NCBI RefSeq assembly: GCF_900106035.1
Contig: NZ_FNUC01000004.1
Location: 1,178,001-1,242,000, forward strand
Source: Jiangella alba
GTDB taxonomy: Bacteria > Actinomycetota > Actinomycetes > Jiangellales > Jiangellaceae
Length of the DNA stretch: 64,000 bases
Reading direction: 5' to 3'
The translations under genes were made by a program, and so were the position numbers. Below are positions 10,260-20,793 of the stretch, one piece after another. Position 1 is the stretch's first letter. The number at the start of each line of letters is the position of its first letter. The notes beneath the pieces were generated by a model. It had not been told where the DNA came from, did not search any database, and saw only the letters and a list, made by a program, of their open reading frames with translations.

Positions 10260-12266
10260 CTAGATGTCCAGGAAGCGGACGTCGCGGGCGTTGCGCTGGA
10301 TGAACTTGCGCCGGCTCTCGACGTCCTCGCCCATCAGGGTGCTGAAGACCTCGTCGGCCTGAGCGGCGTCGTCGAGCGTGACCTGCAGCAGCAGCCGCTG
10401 CTCGGGGTCCATGGTGGTCTCCCACAGCTCGTCGTCGTTCATCTCGCCCAGACCCTTGTAGCGCTGGATGCCCTCGTCCTTCGGCAGCCGCTTGCCGGCC
10501 TCCTGGCCGGCCTGGATGAGCGCGTTCCGTTCGCGGTCGGAGTACGCGTACTCGGGGTGGGCGTCGCGGCCGCCCCACTTGATCTTGTACAGAGGCGGCT
10601 GGGCGAGGAACACGTGGCCGTGCTCGACGACCGGCTTCATGAACCGGAACAGCAGGGTGAGCAACAAGGTCTGGATGTGCTTGCCGTCGACGTCGGCGTC
10701 GGCCATCAGCACGATCTTGTGATAGCGCAGGCGGTTGAGGTCGAACTCCTCGTGCACCCCGGTGCCCAGGGCGTTGATGATCGCCTGGACCTCCTGGTTC
10801 TGCAGAATCTTGTCGATGCGCGCCTTCTCGACGTTGAGGATCTTGCCCCGGATCGGGAGGATGGCCTGCACCTTCGGGTCGCGGCCCTGCTTGGCCGGGC
10901 CGCCGGCGGAGTCGCCCTCGACGATGAAGAGCTCGCACTCCTCGGGGTTGGTCGACTGGCAGTCGGCCAGCTTGCCCGGTAGGCCACCGCCGCCCATGAG
11001 GCCCTTGCGGCTGCGGGCGGCGTCGCGTGCCTTACGGGCGGCGACGCGGGCGATGGCCGCGCTCTGCGCCTTGCGCGCGATGAGCTTGCCCTCGGCTGGG
11101 TTCTGCTCGAACCAGGCGCCCAGCTGCTCGTTGACGATGCGCTGGACGAACCCCTTGGCCTCGGTGTTGCCGAGCTTGGTCTTCGTCTGCCCCTCGAACT
11201 GCGGCTCGGCGATCTTGATGCTGATGATGGCGGTGAGGCCCTCGCGAACGTCGTCGCCGGTGAGGTTGGCGTCCTTCTCCTTCAGCACGCCCCAGTCGCG
11301 GGCGAACCGGTTGACCAGCGTGGTCAGCGCGGCGCGGAAGCCCTCTTCGTGCGTGCCGCCCTCATGGGTGTTGATGGTGTTGGCGAACGTGTGCACCGAC
11401 TCGGTGAACTGGTCGTTCCACTGCAGCGCCAGTTCCAGGCTCATCGGCTGGCCGTCGACGTCGGTCGACTCGGCCTCCCAGGAGATGACGGTGGGGTGGA
11501 TCGGCGTCTTCGAGGTGTTGAGGTGGTTGACGTAGTCGACCAGGCCGTCGTCGTAGCGGTACCGGACCTCGCGCGGACCGTCCGGAGCCTCGGAGTCGGC
11601 GTCGACGTCGTCCTCGGCGCCGGCGTCGGGCTCGGTGGGACGCTCGTCGCGCAGCACGATGGTGAGGCCCTTGTTGAGGAAGGCCATCTCACGCAGCCGG
11701 GTGGACAGCGTCTCGAAGTCGTACGTGGTGGTCTCGAAGATGTCCGAGCTCGCGTAGAACGTCGTCGAGTTGCCGGTGCGCTCCGACGTCTCATGCCGCT
11801 CCAGCGGGGCATCAGGGACGCCGTACGTGTACGACTGCGTCCACCGGTAGCCGTCGCGGTGGATCTCGACGTCGACCTTCGTGGAGAGCGCGTTGACGAC
11901 GGAGACGCCGACGCCGTGCAGGCCACCGGAGACCTTGTAGCCGCTACCGCCGAACTTGCCGCCCGCGTGCAGGACCGTCATGACGACCTCGACCGCCGGC
12001 CGCTTCTCGACCGGGTGCAGGTCGACGGGGATGCCGCGGCCGTTGTCGACCACACGGACGCCGTCGCCCGGGAGCAGCGTGATGTCGATGTGGTCGCAGT
12101 AGCCCGCCAAGGCCTCGTCGACGGAGTTGTCGACGACCTCGTAGACCAGGTGGTGCAGACCTCGCTCGCCGGTGGAGCCGATGTACATACCAGGGCGTTT
12201 ACGGACCGCTTCGAGACCTTCGAGTACGGTGATGGCGCTGGCGTCGTAGGACGTAGTGTCCGTCAC
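10260..12266 (-). CDS. gyrB: DNA gyrase subunit B
   Basis: A 668-residue ATPase subunit of gyrase. The GHKL domain has [13 protein letters not shown] (Mg-binding Asn) and DNGRGIP; the transducer domain and TOPRIM domain follow, with EGDSAGG and later DADVDG. An acidic insert ([14 protein letters not shown], near residue 220) lies in a variable loop. GTG 12266 is preceded by AGGAGG. A TAGAAT -10 element lies about 100 bp upstream. Gyrase promoters in actinobacteria often respond to supercoiling; that cannot be seen here. Confidence 0.97.
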   Translation of the reverse strand: MTDTTSYDASAITVLEGLEAVRKRPGMYIGSTGERGLHHLVYEVVDNSVDEALAGYCDHIDITLLPGDGVRVVDNGRGIPVDLHPVEKRPAVEVVMTVLHAGGKFGGSGYKVSGGLHGVGVSVVNALSTKVDVEIHRDGYRWTQSYTYGVPDAPLERHETSERTGNSTTFYASSDIFETTTYDFETLSTRLREMAFLNKGLTIVLRDERPTEPDAGAEDDVDADSEAPDGPREVRYRYDDGLVDYVNHLNTSKTPIHPTVISWEAESTDVDGQPMSLELALQWNDQFTESVHTFANTINTHEGGTHEEGFRAALTTLVNRFARDWGVLKEKDANLTGDDVREGLTAIISIKIAEPQFEGQTKTKLGNTEAKGFVQRIVNEQLGAWFEQNPAEGKLIARKAQSAAIARVAARKARDAARSRKGLMGGGGLPGKLADCQSTNPEECELFIVEGDSAGGPAKQGRDPKVQAILPIRGKILNVEKARIDKILQNQEVQAIINALGTGVHEEFDLNRLRYHKIVLMADADVDGKHIQTLLLTLLFRFMKPVVEHGHVFLAQPPLYKIKWGGRDAHPEYAYSDRERNALIQAGQEAGKRLPKDEGIQRYKGLGEMNDDELWETTMDPEQRLLLQVTLDDAAQADEVFSTLMGEDVESRRKFIQRNARDVRFLDI

Positions 12267-12362
12267 GAGCGGGGGACCTCCTGCCAGGGATCAGGCCGCA
12301 CCACGCCTCCCTCAGGCCGCTTGAGAGGCCCAGGAGACCGTGCGGCCTGGATGGACGCCCCC

Positions 12363-12368
12363 ATTCTA
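12363..12368 (-). promoter_or_regulatory. possible gyrB promoter -10 element
   Basis: TAGAAT on the minus strand fits the actinobacterial TANNNT -10 element. It lies in the 252-bp gap between dciA and gyrB, about 97 bp before the gyrB start. No good TTGACA-like -35 is present at the right spacing, so this is tentative. Confidence 0.35.
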
Positions 12369-12518
12369 CCTTGTGCCGACGCGAGAATGCGCGTTCTGCG
12401 GCCCTGAATGCCCCGTGGAGCCGCGTAGATCGCCTCGCATGTGTCCCCATACCCACACCGGGCGCCTCGGCGTCGCTGGGGGCCGTCTGGCGCCGCGGAG
12501 CGGATCGGCCGAATTCGG

Positions 12519-13160
12519 TCAGCCGTACGTATCGCGCGGGCCGCGCCCGGGCACGCTCCGGGGTCCGCGCCGCCAGCTCGGCGCCTGCGGTCCGCGCACG
12601 TCGACCCTGGTGACAGAGCCGTCGCCGATCTCGGCGTTGAACCGGCGGACCAGCTCGGCCGCGAACAGCCTGACCTGCGTCGCCCACGCGGTGGAGTCGG
12701 CGCGGACGGTCAGCACGCCGTCCTCGTAGTGCTCAGGCTGGACGTGCGCCGCGACCTCGGGCCCGACGACGTGGTCCCAGCGGGCGACGGCGCCGTGCAC
12801 GGCGATGTCCTCGGCCCAGCCGTGCTCGCCGATCAACCGGTCGACGGCCGAGCCCACGGCCTGTGGGTCGCGGTCGTCGGAGCCGGGTCCGCTCCAGCCG
12901 GCGCCCGGGGCACGGCGACGGCGCCAGGTGCGCCCGCCGCTCCCGCCGTCGCCGGACTTGCGCGACGGTGCGCGACGGCCCGTGCGGCCCGCCACCTTCG
13001 CCCGCGCGAGCAGCGCCTTCGCCAGCTCCTCGCCGTCCGGGTTCCACGTGAAACCGTCGGCGGGCCCGACGGGTTCGGTGGCCGGCGCCGGCAGGTCGAC
13101 GTCAGGCCTCGGAACGGTGACATCGTCGCTGTCACTCATCGGCCGTGCACCTCCCGTCAC
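12519..13160 (-). CDS. dciA: DciA-like (DUF721) replicative helicase-associated protein
   Basis: A 213-residue protein with a disordered, basic N-terminal half and a C-terminal DUF721 domain (about residues 105-185). The domain has the pattern [18 protein letters not shown], then [20 protein letters not shown]721/DciA proteins interact with the replicative helicase DnaB at initiation and take the place of DnaC-type loaders in most bacteria. GTG 13160 overlaps the recF stop as GTGA, indicating coupling; an in-frame ATG at 13139 is an alternative start. The recF-dciA-gyrB order is the usual actinobacterial one. Confidence 0.85.
   Translation of the reverse strand: MTGGARPMSDSDDVTVPRPDVDLPAPATEPVGPADGFTWNPDGEELAKALLARAKVAGRTGRRAPSRKSGDGGSGGRTWRRRRAPGAGWSGPGSDDRDPQAVGSAVDRLIGEHGWAEDIAVHGAVARWDHVVGPEVAAHVQPEHYEDGVLTVRADSTAWATQVRLFAAELVRRFNAEIGDGSVTRVDVRGPQAPSWRRGPRSVPGRGPRDTYG
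13041..13054. other. parS-like site (one mismatch) inside dciA
   Basis: GTTCCACGTGAAAC differs by one base from the 14-bp parS palindrome GTTTCACGTGAAAC. It lies about 8.3 kb from the perfect site in the rsmG leader. It could be a weak ParB site; coding constraint alone could also produce it. Confidence 0.5.
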
Positions 13161-14332
13161 TCCGCCCGCCGGACCTCGCCGCCGAGCACGTCGACCCTGG
13201 CCCCGGTCAGCCCGGCCGGCACGTCGGCCGGCACCGCGGCGGTGACCAGCACCTGCTCGGCGCCCGCCGTCAGCTCGGCCAGCCGGTCGCGCCGGCCGGA
13301 GTCGAGCTCGGCGAACACGTCGTCCAGGACCAGTACAGGGTCACTGCCGGCAGAACGCAACAACTCGTAGGAGGCGAGTCGCAGCGCCAGCGCGAACGAC
13401 CACGACTCGCCGTGGCTCGCGTACCCCTTCGCCGGCATCGGGCCGAGCGACAGCACGAGGTCGTCGCGGTGCGGCCCGATCAGTGACACGCCGCGGTCGA
13501 GCTCGTCGCGGCGGACCCCGGCCAGCGCCTCGAGCAGCGCCGCCACCAGCGTGTCGCGCGACGGCACCAGCTCGGCGCCGGGGCCGAGCGACGACTTGTA
13601 CGTGAGCCGCGCCTCGCGGTCACCGGACGGGCCGGAGCCGCCGGCCACCGCGTCGTACGCCTTCATGACCAGCGGCTGGAGTGCCTCGACGAGGTCGAGC
13701 CGGGCGGCCAGCAACTCGGCGCCGGCCTGCGCCAGGTGGGTGTCCCAGACGTCCAGCGTGCTGAGGTCGGGCCCGCGCGGCGACCCACCGCCGCGACTGG
13801 CCCGCATGGCCATGCCGGCCGACTTCAGCAGGGCGTTGCGCTGCTTCAGCACCCGGTCGTAGTCGGACCGGACGCCGGCGAACCGCGGCGCGCGGGCGAC
13901 CAGAAGCTCGTCGAGGAACCGGCGCCGCTCGGACGGGTCACCCTTGACCAGCGCGAGGTCCTCGGGCGCGAACAGCACGGTCGTCAGCACGCCGAGCAGC
14001 TCGCGCGGCCGCGGGACCGGCGACCGGTTCAGTCGGGCGCGGTTGGCCTTGCCCGGCGTGATCTCGATCTCCAGCAGCGTGCTGCGCGGCTCGCCGCCCA
14101 TGGTCTCGACGACGCTGCCGCGCACGACCGCCCGCTCGGCGCCGAGCCGGACCAGGGGAGCGTCCTGCGCGACCCGGTGGCTACCCAGCGTGGCGAGGTA
14201 GTTCAGCGCCTCGACCAGGTTGGTCTTGCCGTGGCCGTTGGGGCCGACGAACGCCGTGACGCCGGGCTCGAGCGGCAGCTCGACCGAGGCGTAGGAGCGG
14301 AAGTCGGCCAGCGACAGATGGGCGACGTGCAT
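13157..14332 (-). CDS. recF: DNA replication and repair protein RecF
   Basis: A 391-residue SMC-like ABC ATPase that helps load RecA at gaps through RecFOR. Walker A is GPNGHGKTN with K36. The signature region lies before the Walker B motif [12 protein letters not shown] near residue 335, followed by the D-loop. ATG 14332 matches the family N-terminus ([14 protein letters not shown]). The gene lies 10 bp after gnd and overlaps dciA, so it is part of the gnd-recF-dciA run. Confidence 0.96.
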   Translation of the reverse strand: MHVAHLSLADFRSYASVELPLEPGVTAFVGPNGHGKTNLVEALNYLATLGSHRVAQDAPLVRLGAERAVVRGSVVETMGGEPRSTLLEIEITPGKANRARLNRSPVPRPRELLGVLTTVLFAPEDLALVKGDPSERRRFLDELLVARAPRFAGVRSDYDRVLKQRNALLKSAGMAMRASRGGGSPRGPDLSTLDVWDTHLAQAGAELLAARLDLVEALQPLVMKAYDAVAGGSGPSGDREARLTYKSSLGPGAELVPSRDTLVAALLEALAGVRRDELDRGVSLIGPHRDDLVLSLGPMPAKGYASHGESWSFALALRLASYELLRSAGSDPVLVLDDVFAELDSGRRDRLAELTAGAEQVLVTAAVPADVPAGLTGARVDVLGGEVRRAE

Positions 14333-14342
14333 GCGCGAGCCG

Positions 14343-15263
14343 TCAGGCCCGGGTGTCGCCGGTCCCGGACGTCGGCCCGGCCTCGGCCGCCTTGACCGCG
14401 TGGCCGCCGAACTGGTTGCGCAGCGCGGCCACCGCCTTCATGGCCGGGGAGTCGTCCTGCCGGGACTCGAACCGGGCGAACAGCGCTGCCGTGATGACCG
14501 GCGCCGGCACGGAATTGCGGATGGACTCCTCGACCGTCCAGCGGCCCTCGCCGGAGTCTTCGACGTACCCCTCGATCTCGGCCAGCGCGGGGTCCTGCTC
14601 GAGCGCCCGCACCAGGAGGTCGAGCAGCCAGGAGCGCACGACGGTGCCACGCGACCACGCCTTGAGCGTGCCGTGGATGTCGTCGACGACGCCGGAGGCG
14701 GCGAGCAGCTCGTAGCCCTCGCCGTAGGCCTGCATGAGGCCGTACTCGATGCCGTTGTGCACCATCTTGGCGTAGTGACCTGCGCCGACGCCGCCGGCGT
14801 GGACGAAGCCCTCGTCGCGCGGACCCTCGGGACGCAGCGCGTCGAAGATCGGCATGAGGCGCTCGACGTGCTGTTTGTCGCCACCGGCCATCAGCCCGTA
14901 GCCGACGTCGAGGCCCCAGATGCCGCCGGACACGCCGCAGTCGACGTAGCCGACGCCGTGACCGGCCAGGATGTCGGCGTGCTCGCGGTCGTCGGTGAAC
15001 CTGGAGTTGCCGCCGTCGATGACGAGGTCGCCGTCGTCGAGCAGCTCGCCCAGCTCCTGGACGGTGGCCCGGGTCGCCTCGCCGGCCGGCACCATGACCC
15101 ACACCGCACGTGGCGCCGACAGCCGTTCGACCAGCTCTTTCAGGCTGCCGACGTCGCTGACCTCGGGGTTGCGGTCGAAGCCCACCACTGTGTGGCCGGC
15201 GCGCCGCAGCCGCTCGCGCATGTTGCCGCCCATACGACCGAGGCCGACCAGGCCCAGCTCCAT
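14343..15263 (-). CDS. gnd: 6-phosphogluconate dehydrogenase, short NAD-type
   Basis: A 306-residue decarboxylating dehydrogenase that converts 6-phosphogluconate to ribulose 5-phosphate. The N-terminal Rossmann motif is [12 protein letters not shown]. The substrate loop [10 protein letters not shown] and the catalytic HNGIEYG motif (Lys in KMVHNG) are present. At about 300 residues it is the short type found in actinobacteria and Gram-positives, rather than the 470-residue type. ATG 15263 matches the family start; the open frame continues upstream without a ribosome site. Its position between dnaN and recF is conserved in Streptomyces-type origins. Confidence 0.93.
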   Translation of the reverse strand: MELGLVGLGRMGGNMRERLRRAGHTVVGFDRNPEVSDVGSLKELVERLSAPRAVWVMVPAGEATRATVQELGELLDDGDLVIDGGNSRFTDDREHADILAGHGVGYVDCGVSGGIWGLDVGYGLMAGGDKQHVERLMPIFDALRPEGPRDEGFVHAGGVGAGHYAKMVHNGIEYGLMQAYGEGYELLAASGVVDDIHGTLKAWSRGTVVRSWLLDLLVRALEQDPALAEIEGYVEDSGEGRWTVEESIRNSVPAPVITAALFARFESRQDDSPAMKAVAALRNQFGGHAVKAAEAGPTSGTGDTRA

Positions 15264-15402
15264 GACGTTCCCTTCCGTGGCCACCAGAGTTCCTCCCCGT
15301 GACGATGCGCCGTGCGGCGCGAGCCCGATGTCACCATCCTCGCGCGCCGGACCAGCCGCGTGCGACCAGGGGTCGTTTGCCCGGATGAGCCGGCACAGGC
15401 CG

Positions 15403-16536
15403 TCAGCCCGACAGCCGGATGGGCATGGCGAGGTACCGGTAGCCGCCGGCGGGCTCGGCCTCGGCGCTGTCGACACCCTGGATGACCACCGGCTTCAGCG
15501 GCGTGTCGGTGAACGACAGGTGCGCGAACGGGGTGCCGAGCGCCTGCAGGCCGTCGAGGAGGTACGTGGGGTTGAAGCCGGTGGCGATGGCCGGGCCCTG
15601 GACCTCGGCGGGCAGCGCCTCGGAGGCCTGCGCGTCCTCGCCGCTGCCGGCCTCGAGCACGACCTGGCCTTCGTCGAAGGCGAGCCGGACCGGGGTGTTG
15701 CGCTCGGCCACCAGCGCTACCCGCTTCACCGACTCGACCAGCGCGGAGATCTCGACCCGCGCGACCGTGGCGGTCTCGGCCGGGAACAGCCGGCGGTAGT
15801 TGGGCACCCACTCGCCGTCGATGAGCCGGCTGGTGGTGTGCCGGCCGCCGGCGGCCAGGCCGAGCAGGCTGTCCTGGGTGCCGGTGCCGAGCGCCAGCGT
15901 GACCTCGCCGGCCGGGCCGAGCGTCTTGGCGGCGTCGACCAGCGTGCGGGCCGGCACCAGCGCGACCGCGGAGATGTCGGGGGAGCCGGGGTTCCAGGTG
16001 AACTCGCGGACCGCCAGCCGGTACCGGTCGGTGGCGCCGAGCGTGACGGTCTCGCCCTCGATCTCGATGCGGATGCCGGTGAGCGTGGGCAGCATGTCGT
16101 CGCGGCCGGCGGCGACCGCGACCTGGCTGACCGCCTCGGCGAGGACGGCGCCGTCGACGGTGCCGGAGGCGTCGGGCATGGAGGGGAGGTCGGGGTACTC
16201 CTCGACCGGCAGCGTCAGCAGCGTGAACCGGGCGCTGCCACACGTGATGGTGACCTTGGCGCCGTCGGCGTTGAGGTCGACCGGCTTGTTCGGCAGCGAC
16301 CGGGCGATGTCGGCCAGCAGCCGGCCGGAGACCAGGACGGTGCCACCGTCGGCGACGTCGGCGTCGACGGACACGCGCCCGGACACCTCGTAGTCGAACG
16401 ACGAGAACGTCACCTGGGTGTCAGACGCGTCGATGCGCAGGCCGGCCAGGACCGGCACCGTCGGCCGGTTGGGCAGGGTGCGGGCCGTCCAGGCCACCGC
16501 CTCTGCCAGTACATCGCGATCGAGCCGGAACTTCAC
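15403..16536 (-). CDS. dnaN: DNA polymerase III beta clamp
   Basis: A 377-residue sliding clamp of three similar domains that forms a ring dimer and tethers the polymerase. The N-terminus MKFRLDRDVLAEAVAW is typical, and the protein ends in the conserved RYLAMPIRLSG-type tail that lines the peptide-binding pocket. ATG 16536 is the only plausible start. A 139-bp gap separates it from gnd. The oriC region lies immediately upstream. Confidence 0.97.
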   Translation of the reverse strand: MKFRLDRDVLAEAVAWTARTLPNRPTVPVLAGLRIDASDTQVTFSSFDYEVSGRVSVDADVADGGTVLVSGRLLADIARSLPNKPVDLNADGAKVTITCGSARFTLLTLPVEEYPDLPSMPDASGTVDGAVLAEAVSQVAVAAGRDDMLPTLTGIRIEIEGETVTLGATDRYRLAVREFTWNPGSPDISAVALVPARTLVDAAKTLGPAGEVTLALGTGTQDSLLGLAAGGRHTTSRLIDGEWVPNYRRLFPAETATVARVEISALVESVKRVALVAERNTPVRLAFDEGQVVLEAGSGEDAQASEALPAEVQGPAIATGFNPTYLLDGLQALGTPFAHLSFTDTPLKPVVIQGVDSAEAEPAGGYRYLAMPIRLSG

Positions 16537-16945
16537 CGGTCCGTCCTCCCCTCGGGCACGCGCCCGGGTCGTTGTGGTTCGACGTCATCCTTCCACGGGC
16601 TACCGACAGTGGCGGCCAGAGGCGTCAATCGGCGGCCGTGAATCACACGATCCACAGGAACCGGCCCGCAAGGCTTGTGCGCTGCCAGTCGATCCATGGA
16701 TAGGTCAGTCATGTTCATAGCGTTGGTGGAAAGTGTGGAAAACCATGAACGTCGCAGGTGAGCGTGGCTACCGTTGTCCACGGAGGCTGTGGGCAGGGCC
16801 AGTGGGTGACGTGGACCGTTCGAGGTTGTCCACCGATGAGTGACACTTTCCCCGGGTCGGTCCACGGCGATGGCACTCATGTCCACAAACTTGTCCACAG
16901 CCTGTGAGAAGTCGATCACGCCGTGCGCGTGTGCTTCTCGGACCG
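16537..16945. other. oriC: oriC region between dnaA and dnaN with DnaA boxes
   Basis: This gene-free 409 bp holds a perfect actinobacterial DnaA box, TTGTCCACA at 16891-16899. Near matches are ATGTCCACA at 16879-16887, TTGTCCACC at 16826-16834, TTGTCCACG at 16774-16782, and TGTGGAAAA (opposite strand) at 16734-16742. CGATCCACA at 16648-16656 is weaker. The spacing is irregular, as in Streptomyces and mycobacterial origins. The stretch also carries the dnaN leader, and its base composition is less GC-rich than its surroundings. Confidence 0.85.
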
Positions 16946-18424
16946 TCACGACTGCCGGGCCTGCTGCTTGATGCGGTTGGTCAGTTCGGTGACCTGATTG
17001 AAGACGCTGCGCCGCTCGGCCATCAGCGTGCGGATCTTCCGCTCGGCGTGCATGACCGTGGTGTGGTCGCGGCCGCCGAAGTGCTGGCCGATCTTCGGCA
17101 GCGACAGCTCCGTCAGCTCGCGGCACAGGTACATGGCGATCTGGCGGGCCGTGACGAGCACCCGGCTGCGGCTGGTGCCCTGCAGGTCCTCGATGGTCAG
17201 CCCGAAGTAGGCCGACGTCTGCGCCATGATCGTGGCCGCGGTGATCTCGGGACCGGAGTCGGTGGGCACGAGGTCGCGCAGGACGATCTCGGCCAGCGAG
17301 AGGTCGACCGGCTGGCGGTTGAGGCTGGCGAACGCCGTGACGCGGATCAGGGCGCCCTCGAGCTCGCGGATGTTCGTGGCGATGCGGCTGGCGATGTACT
17401 CGAGGACGTCGGGCGAGACGTTGAGGTGGTCCTGGGTGGCCTTCTTCGACAGGATCGCGATGCGGGTCTCGAGGTCGGGCGGCTGCACGTCGCACGTCAG
17501 GCCCCACTCGAACCGGTTGCGCAGGCGGTCCTCCAGCGCGGACAGCTGCTTCGGCGGGCGGTCGGACGTGATGACGATCTGCTTGTTCGCGTTGTGCAGC
17601 GTGTTGAACGTGTGGAAGAACTCCTCCTGCGTCTGGATCTTGCCCTCGAGGAACTGGATGTCATCGATGAGCAGGACGTCGACGTCGCGGTAGCGGCGCT
17701 GGAACGCCGACGCCTTGTCGTCGCGGATGGAGTTGATGAAGTCGTTGGTGAACTCTTCGGAGCTCACGTAGCGCACCCGGGTGCCGGGGTACATCGTCCG
17801 TGTGTAGTGCCCGATGGCGTGCAGCAGGTGGGTCTTGCCCAGCCCGGACTCGCCGTAGACGTGCAGCGGGTTGTAGGCCTTGCCCGGCGCCTCGGCGACG
17901 GCGACGGTGGCGGCGTGCGCGAACCGGTTGCTGGAACCGATGACGAAGGTGTCGAACGTGTACCGCGGGTTCAGGTGCGGTTCGGTGTCACCACGCCGCG
18001 GGGACTCGGCCGGCGGGCGTGGCACGAATGCCGGCGCCTCGGTAGCGGCACTGACCAGCGGGATCTCCTCGGTGTCGACCGAAGACGATGACGGTGCGTC
18101 GAGGAAGCCGCCCGGCATCGGTGGCGGTGGCGGCACGCCGTCGGGTGCGGCGCCGTCGGGCGGCGGCGCGACGCTGACGGCCAGGCCGACCGGCCGGCCG
18201 AGCACCTCGGACAGCGCGTCGATGATGACCGAACGCAGCCGCTGCTCGACCTGGGCTCGCGCGAAATCGCTCGGGACGGAGATGACGGCGGTACCCTCGA
18301 CGAGAGTGACGGGGCGGGCCTGCGACAGGAATGCGCGTTGTTGGGGCCCGATCTCGATGGAGTCGAGCTCAGCCAGAGCCTTGGCCCATGCGGTGGGGAA
18401 GTCGATTCCGGCCTCGTCTGCCAC
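16946..18424 (-). CDS. dnaA: chromosomal replication initiator DnaA
   Basis: A 492-residue AAA+ initiator that binds DnaA boxes and opens oriC. Domain I lies at residues 1-90. A Pro- and Gly-rich linker follows (residues 90-145). The AAA+ domain has Walker A GESGLGKT (K197) and Walker [14 protein letters not shown]. The C-terminal domain IV contains the helix-turn-helix signature [15 protein letters not shown]. It starts at GTG 18424. DnaA boxes lie on both sides of the gene, which suits autoregulation as well as initiation. Confidence 0.97.
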   Translation of the reverse strand: MADEAGIDFPTAWAKALAELDSIEIGPQQRAFLSQARPVTLVEGTAVISVPSDFARAQVEQRLRSVIIDALSEVLGRPVGLAVSVAPPPDGAAPDGVPPPPPMPGGFLDAPSSSSVDTEEIPLVSAATEAPAFVPRPPAESPRRGDTEPHLNPRYTFDTFVIGSSNRFAHAATVAVAEAPGKAYNPLHVYGESGLGKTHLLHAIGHYTRTMYPGTRVRYVSSEEFTNDFINSIRDDKASAFQRRYRDVDVLLIDDIQFLEGKIQTQEEFFHTFNTLHNANKQIVITSDRPPKQLSALEDRLRNRFEWGLTCDVQPPDLETRIAILSKKATQDHLNVSPDVLEYIASRIATNIRELEGALIRVTAFASLNRQPVDLSLAEIVLRDLVPTDSGPEITAATIMAQTSAYFGLTIEDLQGTSRSRVLVTARQIAMYLCRELTELSLPKIGQHFGGRDHTTVMHAERKIRTLMAERRSVFNQVTELTNRIKQQARQS

Positions 18425-18746
18425 CGTTCACTCCAAACTGGCGGCATCTGGCTGGCCACCCCGTCGTGTTGTCCACACGGTCGTCCACAGGGTGTGGAGG
18501 GTGTCGACACGTGCGGTTTTGTCTCCATCCGCTCCATTGTGACCTGCGCGAACGCGGTTGCGATACCGTGGTGCGGTACAGGGCGGACAGCGTGCTGGAG
18601 CACGTGACGCTAACAACATGCGGCCAGCGCTTCAACTGATGTCCACAGGTTGCCCCCAGATGCCGGCGTGTCGTTGCCGGCGCCGCGCTGTCCCTCAGTG
18701 CCATGATGGACGGTTGTCGCCATACGCGACGCAGCGGGTCGCGAGT
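18425..18746. promoter_or_regulatory. dnaA upstream region with a second DnaA-box cluster
   Basis: The gap before dnaA contains a perfect box TTGTCCACA at 18469-18477, TCGTCCACA at 18481-18489, and ATGTCCACA at 18639-18647. The first two lie within 65 bp of the dnaA start, where DnaA binding would repress its own transcription. The leftward dnaA promoter must lie here, but I could not identify its hexamers. Confidence 0.6.
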
Positions 18747-18776
18747 TTGACCTGAAGCGTCGCCACCGCGTACCGT
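18747..18776 (+). promoter_or_regulatory. predicted promoter of the rpmH operon
   Basis: TTGACC (18747-18752), an 18-bp spacer and TACCGT (18771-18776) fit the main vegetative sigma consensus of actinobacteria. The predicted transcript would have a leader of about 110 nt before rpmH, in a region with no other rightward signal. Confidence 0.5.
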
Positions 18777-18890
18777 AAATCGGTCCGACGAGGGCTCCTG
18801 TTGTCATGCCCGGGCTGCATAGTCCGGGGATGCGTGGACTCCGCGCGGCAACCCGAAGCACATCTCATCGATCGACACAGGAGCTCGGAC

Positions 18891-19028
18891 GTGGTCAAGC
18901 GCACCTTCCAGCCGAACAACCGCCGTCGTGCGAAGACTCACGGCTTCCGGCTGCGCATGCGTACGCGTGCCGGCCGTGCCATCCTCGCCGCCCGCCGCAG
19001 CAAGGGCCGTGCCAAGCTGTCCGCCTGA
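18891..19028 (+). CDS. rpmH: 50S ribosomal protein L34
   Basis: A 45-residue, very basic ribosomal protein with the family core [18 protein letters not shown] and the ending GRAKLSA. GTG 18891 is used, with AGGAG 7 bp upstream; the next codon GTC cannot start. L34 sits in the 50S subunit. It begins the conserved rpmH-rnpA-yidD-yidC-khpB-rsmG run pointing away from dnaA. Confidence 0.96.
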   Translation: MVKRTFQPNNRRRAKTHGFRLRMRTRAGRAILAARRSKGRAKLSA

Positions 19029-19065
19029 TCCGGCTGGCACGCTTGCGCTCGCTCGACGATCCGAG

Positions 19066-19437
19066 GTGCTGAAGGCCGAGCACCGCCTGCGGCGCTCGGC
19101 CGACTTCCGGGTGATCGTGCGCCGTGGGGTTCGCGTCGGACGGCCGACCATGGTCGTGCACCTGTTGCCCGCCGGCGAGTCCGGCGACGTCGCAGGTGCC
19201 GGCCCGGCGTCGGTGGGTCTGGTCGTCGGACGCACGGTTGGGGGTGCAGTGGTGCGCAACACGGTACGGCGCCGGCTGCGTCATCTCCTCGCCGAGCGGG
19301 TCGACCGTCTCCCCTCCGGTTCCAAGCTCGTGGTCCGGGCGCTGCCCGGTATCGCCGGCGCTCCCAGCTCCGCTCTCGCGCGTGAGCTCGACGCGGCCAT
19401 CGACCGCGCCGTCACCCGAGCGGAGCACCGGCGATGA
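19066..19437 (+). CDS. rnpA: ribonuclease P protein component
   Basis: A 123-residue protein subunit of RNase P, which with the RNA subunit matures the 5' ends of tRNAs. It has the family start [15 protein letters not shown] and the RNA-binding RNR-like motif [14 protein letters not shown] at about residues 63-76. GTG 19066 matches homologues; the open frame upstream overlaps rpmH and is not coding. Its TGA overlaps the yidD ATG. Confidence 0.94.
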   Translation: MLKAEHRLRRSADFRVIVRRGVRVGRPTMVVHLLPAGESGDVAGAGPASVGLVVGRTVGGAVVRNTVRRRLRHLLAERVDRLPSGSKLVVRALPGIAGAPSSALARELDAAIDRAVTRAEHRR

Positions 19438-19781
19438 AGACCATCCTGGTCGCCCTCCTCAAGGGCTACCGACTCGTCATCAGCCCGCTGTACGGGCAGA
19501 CCTGCCGCTACTACCCCAGCTGCTCGGCGTATGCCTTGAGCGCGGTGGAGCGGCACGGTGCCCTGCGCGGAAGCTGGCTGGCCCTGCGTCGACTCGGCCG
19601 CTGCCACCCCTGGTGCGCCGGCGGCGTCGACCTCGTCCCCACGCGCGAGAACTACCGCTGGTGGGGCCGGGCCGCCGGGACTGACGGCGACGACGAGCCG
19701 CACGCGGCTCCGTCGCATGAAGCTTCCGCGCCGCGGACGGACCTGCCGCCCGCCGCACCGACCTCACTCCGAGGAGTCTGA
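19434..19781 (+). CDS. yidD: membrane protein insertion efficiency factor YidD
   Basis: A 115-residue small protein with the strongly conserved YidD core: [25 protein letters not shown] and [14 protein letters not shown], both with Cys residues. It is thought to assist YidC-mediated insertion at the membrane. An amphipathic N-terminal helix precedes the core. The ATG overlaps the rnpA stop (ATGA). The last 35 residues are a variable Pro-rich tail. yidC follows 7 bp later. Confidence 0.94.
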   Translation: MKTILVALLKGYRLVISPLYGQTCRYYPSCSAYALSAVERHGALRGSWLALRRLGRCHPWCAGGVDLVPTRENYRWWGRAAGTDGDDEPHAAPSHEASAPRTDLPPAAPTSLRGV

Positions 19782-19788
19782 TACACCC

Positions 19789-20715
19789 GTGGATACCATC
19801 CTCGCGCCGTTGTACTACCTGGTCAGCTGGATCATGATCGGCTGGCACTGGCTGTTCTCAGAGCTGATCGGCATCAATCACGACGGCGTGAACTGGGCGC
19901 TGTCGATCATCGGCCTCGTGGTGGTCATCCGCATCCTGCTGATCCCGCTGTTCGTGCGGCAGATCAAGTCGCAGCGGAAGATGCAGATCCTCCAGCCGCA
20001 GCTGCGCGAGCTGCAGAAGAAGTACAAGGGCGACCGTGAGCGCCTGCAGCAGGAAATGATGAAGCTGTACAAGGACACGGGCACCAACCCGTTCGCGTCC
20101 TGTCTGCCCATCCTGCTCCAGGCGCCGTTCCTGTTCGCGCTGTTCCGGGTGCTCGACGGCATCGCGAAGGGGCACGAGCGGGGCGCGTTCACCAGCCAGC
20201 CGGACCTGTTCGAGTCGGCGGGGCGGGCGGAGATCTTCGGTGCGCGGCTGGCCGACTCGTTCATCAGCTCCGACAACATCAACACCAAGATCATCGCCGC
20301 CATCATGGTCGTGCTGATGGTGGTCACGCAGTTCATCACGCAGCGCCAGATCATGCGGAAGAACATGCCGAAGGAGGCCCTGGAGGGCCCGTTCGCGCAG
20401 CAGCAGAAGATCCTCCTGTACGTGCTGCCGCTGGTCTTCGCGTTCTCCGGCGTCTACTTCCCGCTGGGCACCGTCCTGTACTGGCTGACGTCGAACTTCT
20501 GGACCATGGGCCAGCAGCTGTACGTCATCCGCCGGATGCCGGCGCCGGGCACCGAGGCCGAGAAGGCGCACCAGCGCCGCCTGGAGGAGAAGGCGCGGAA
20601 GAAGGGCGTCGAGCTGCCCACGCCCGACACCGGGGAGCCGGAGGAGCCGGAGCAGACCGAGGTGGTTCGGCGGCAGCCGAAGAAGACGACGCGCTCGCAG
20701 CGCAAGAAGAAGTAG
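19789..20715 (+). CDS. yidC: membrane protein insertase YidC/Oxa1
   Basis: A 308-residue insertase of the short Gram-positive type, lacking the periplasmic P1 domain. Five membrane segments are visible, near residues 4-28, 36-58, 110-130, 165-185 and 210-230. The cytoplasmic hairpin after the second segment is rich in Gln and Lys (KYKGDRERLQQEMMKLYK). GTG 19789 is used; the open frame extends upstream into yidD. The C-terminal tail is strongly basic (ending RSQRKKK), typical of ribosome-binding YidC tails. Confidence 0.95.
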   Translation: MDTILAPLYYLVSWIMIGWHWLFSELIGINHDGVNWALSIIGLVVVIRILLIPLFVRQIKSQRKMQILQPQLRELQKKYKGDRERLQQEMMKLYKDTGTNPFASCLPILLQAPFLFALFRVLDGIAKGHERGAFTSQPDLFESAGRAEIFGARLADSFISSDNINTKIIAAIMVVLMVVTQFITQRQIMRKNMPKEALEGPFAQQQKILLYVLPLVFAFSGVYFPLGTVLYWLTSNFWTMGQQLYVIRRMPAPGTEAEKAHQRRLEEKARKKGVELPTPDTGEPEEPEQTEVVRRQPKKTTRSQRKKK

Positions 20716-20793
20716 CCGGCGGCGACGACCGCACGGCGGCAGGGCTCGGCGGGCAGCAGACCCGCCCCACAACGAACGTAGAAGGAGTCGACG

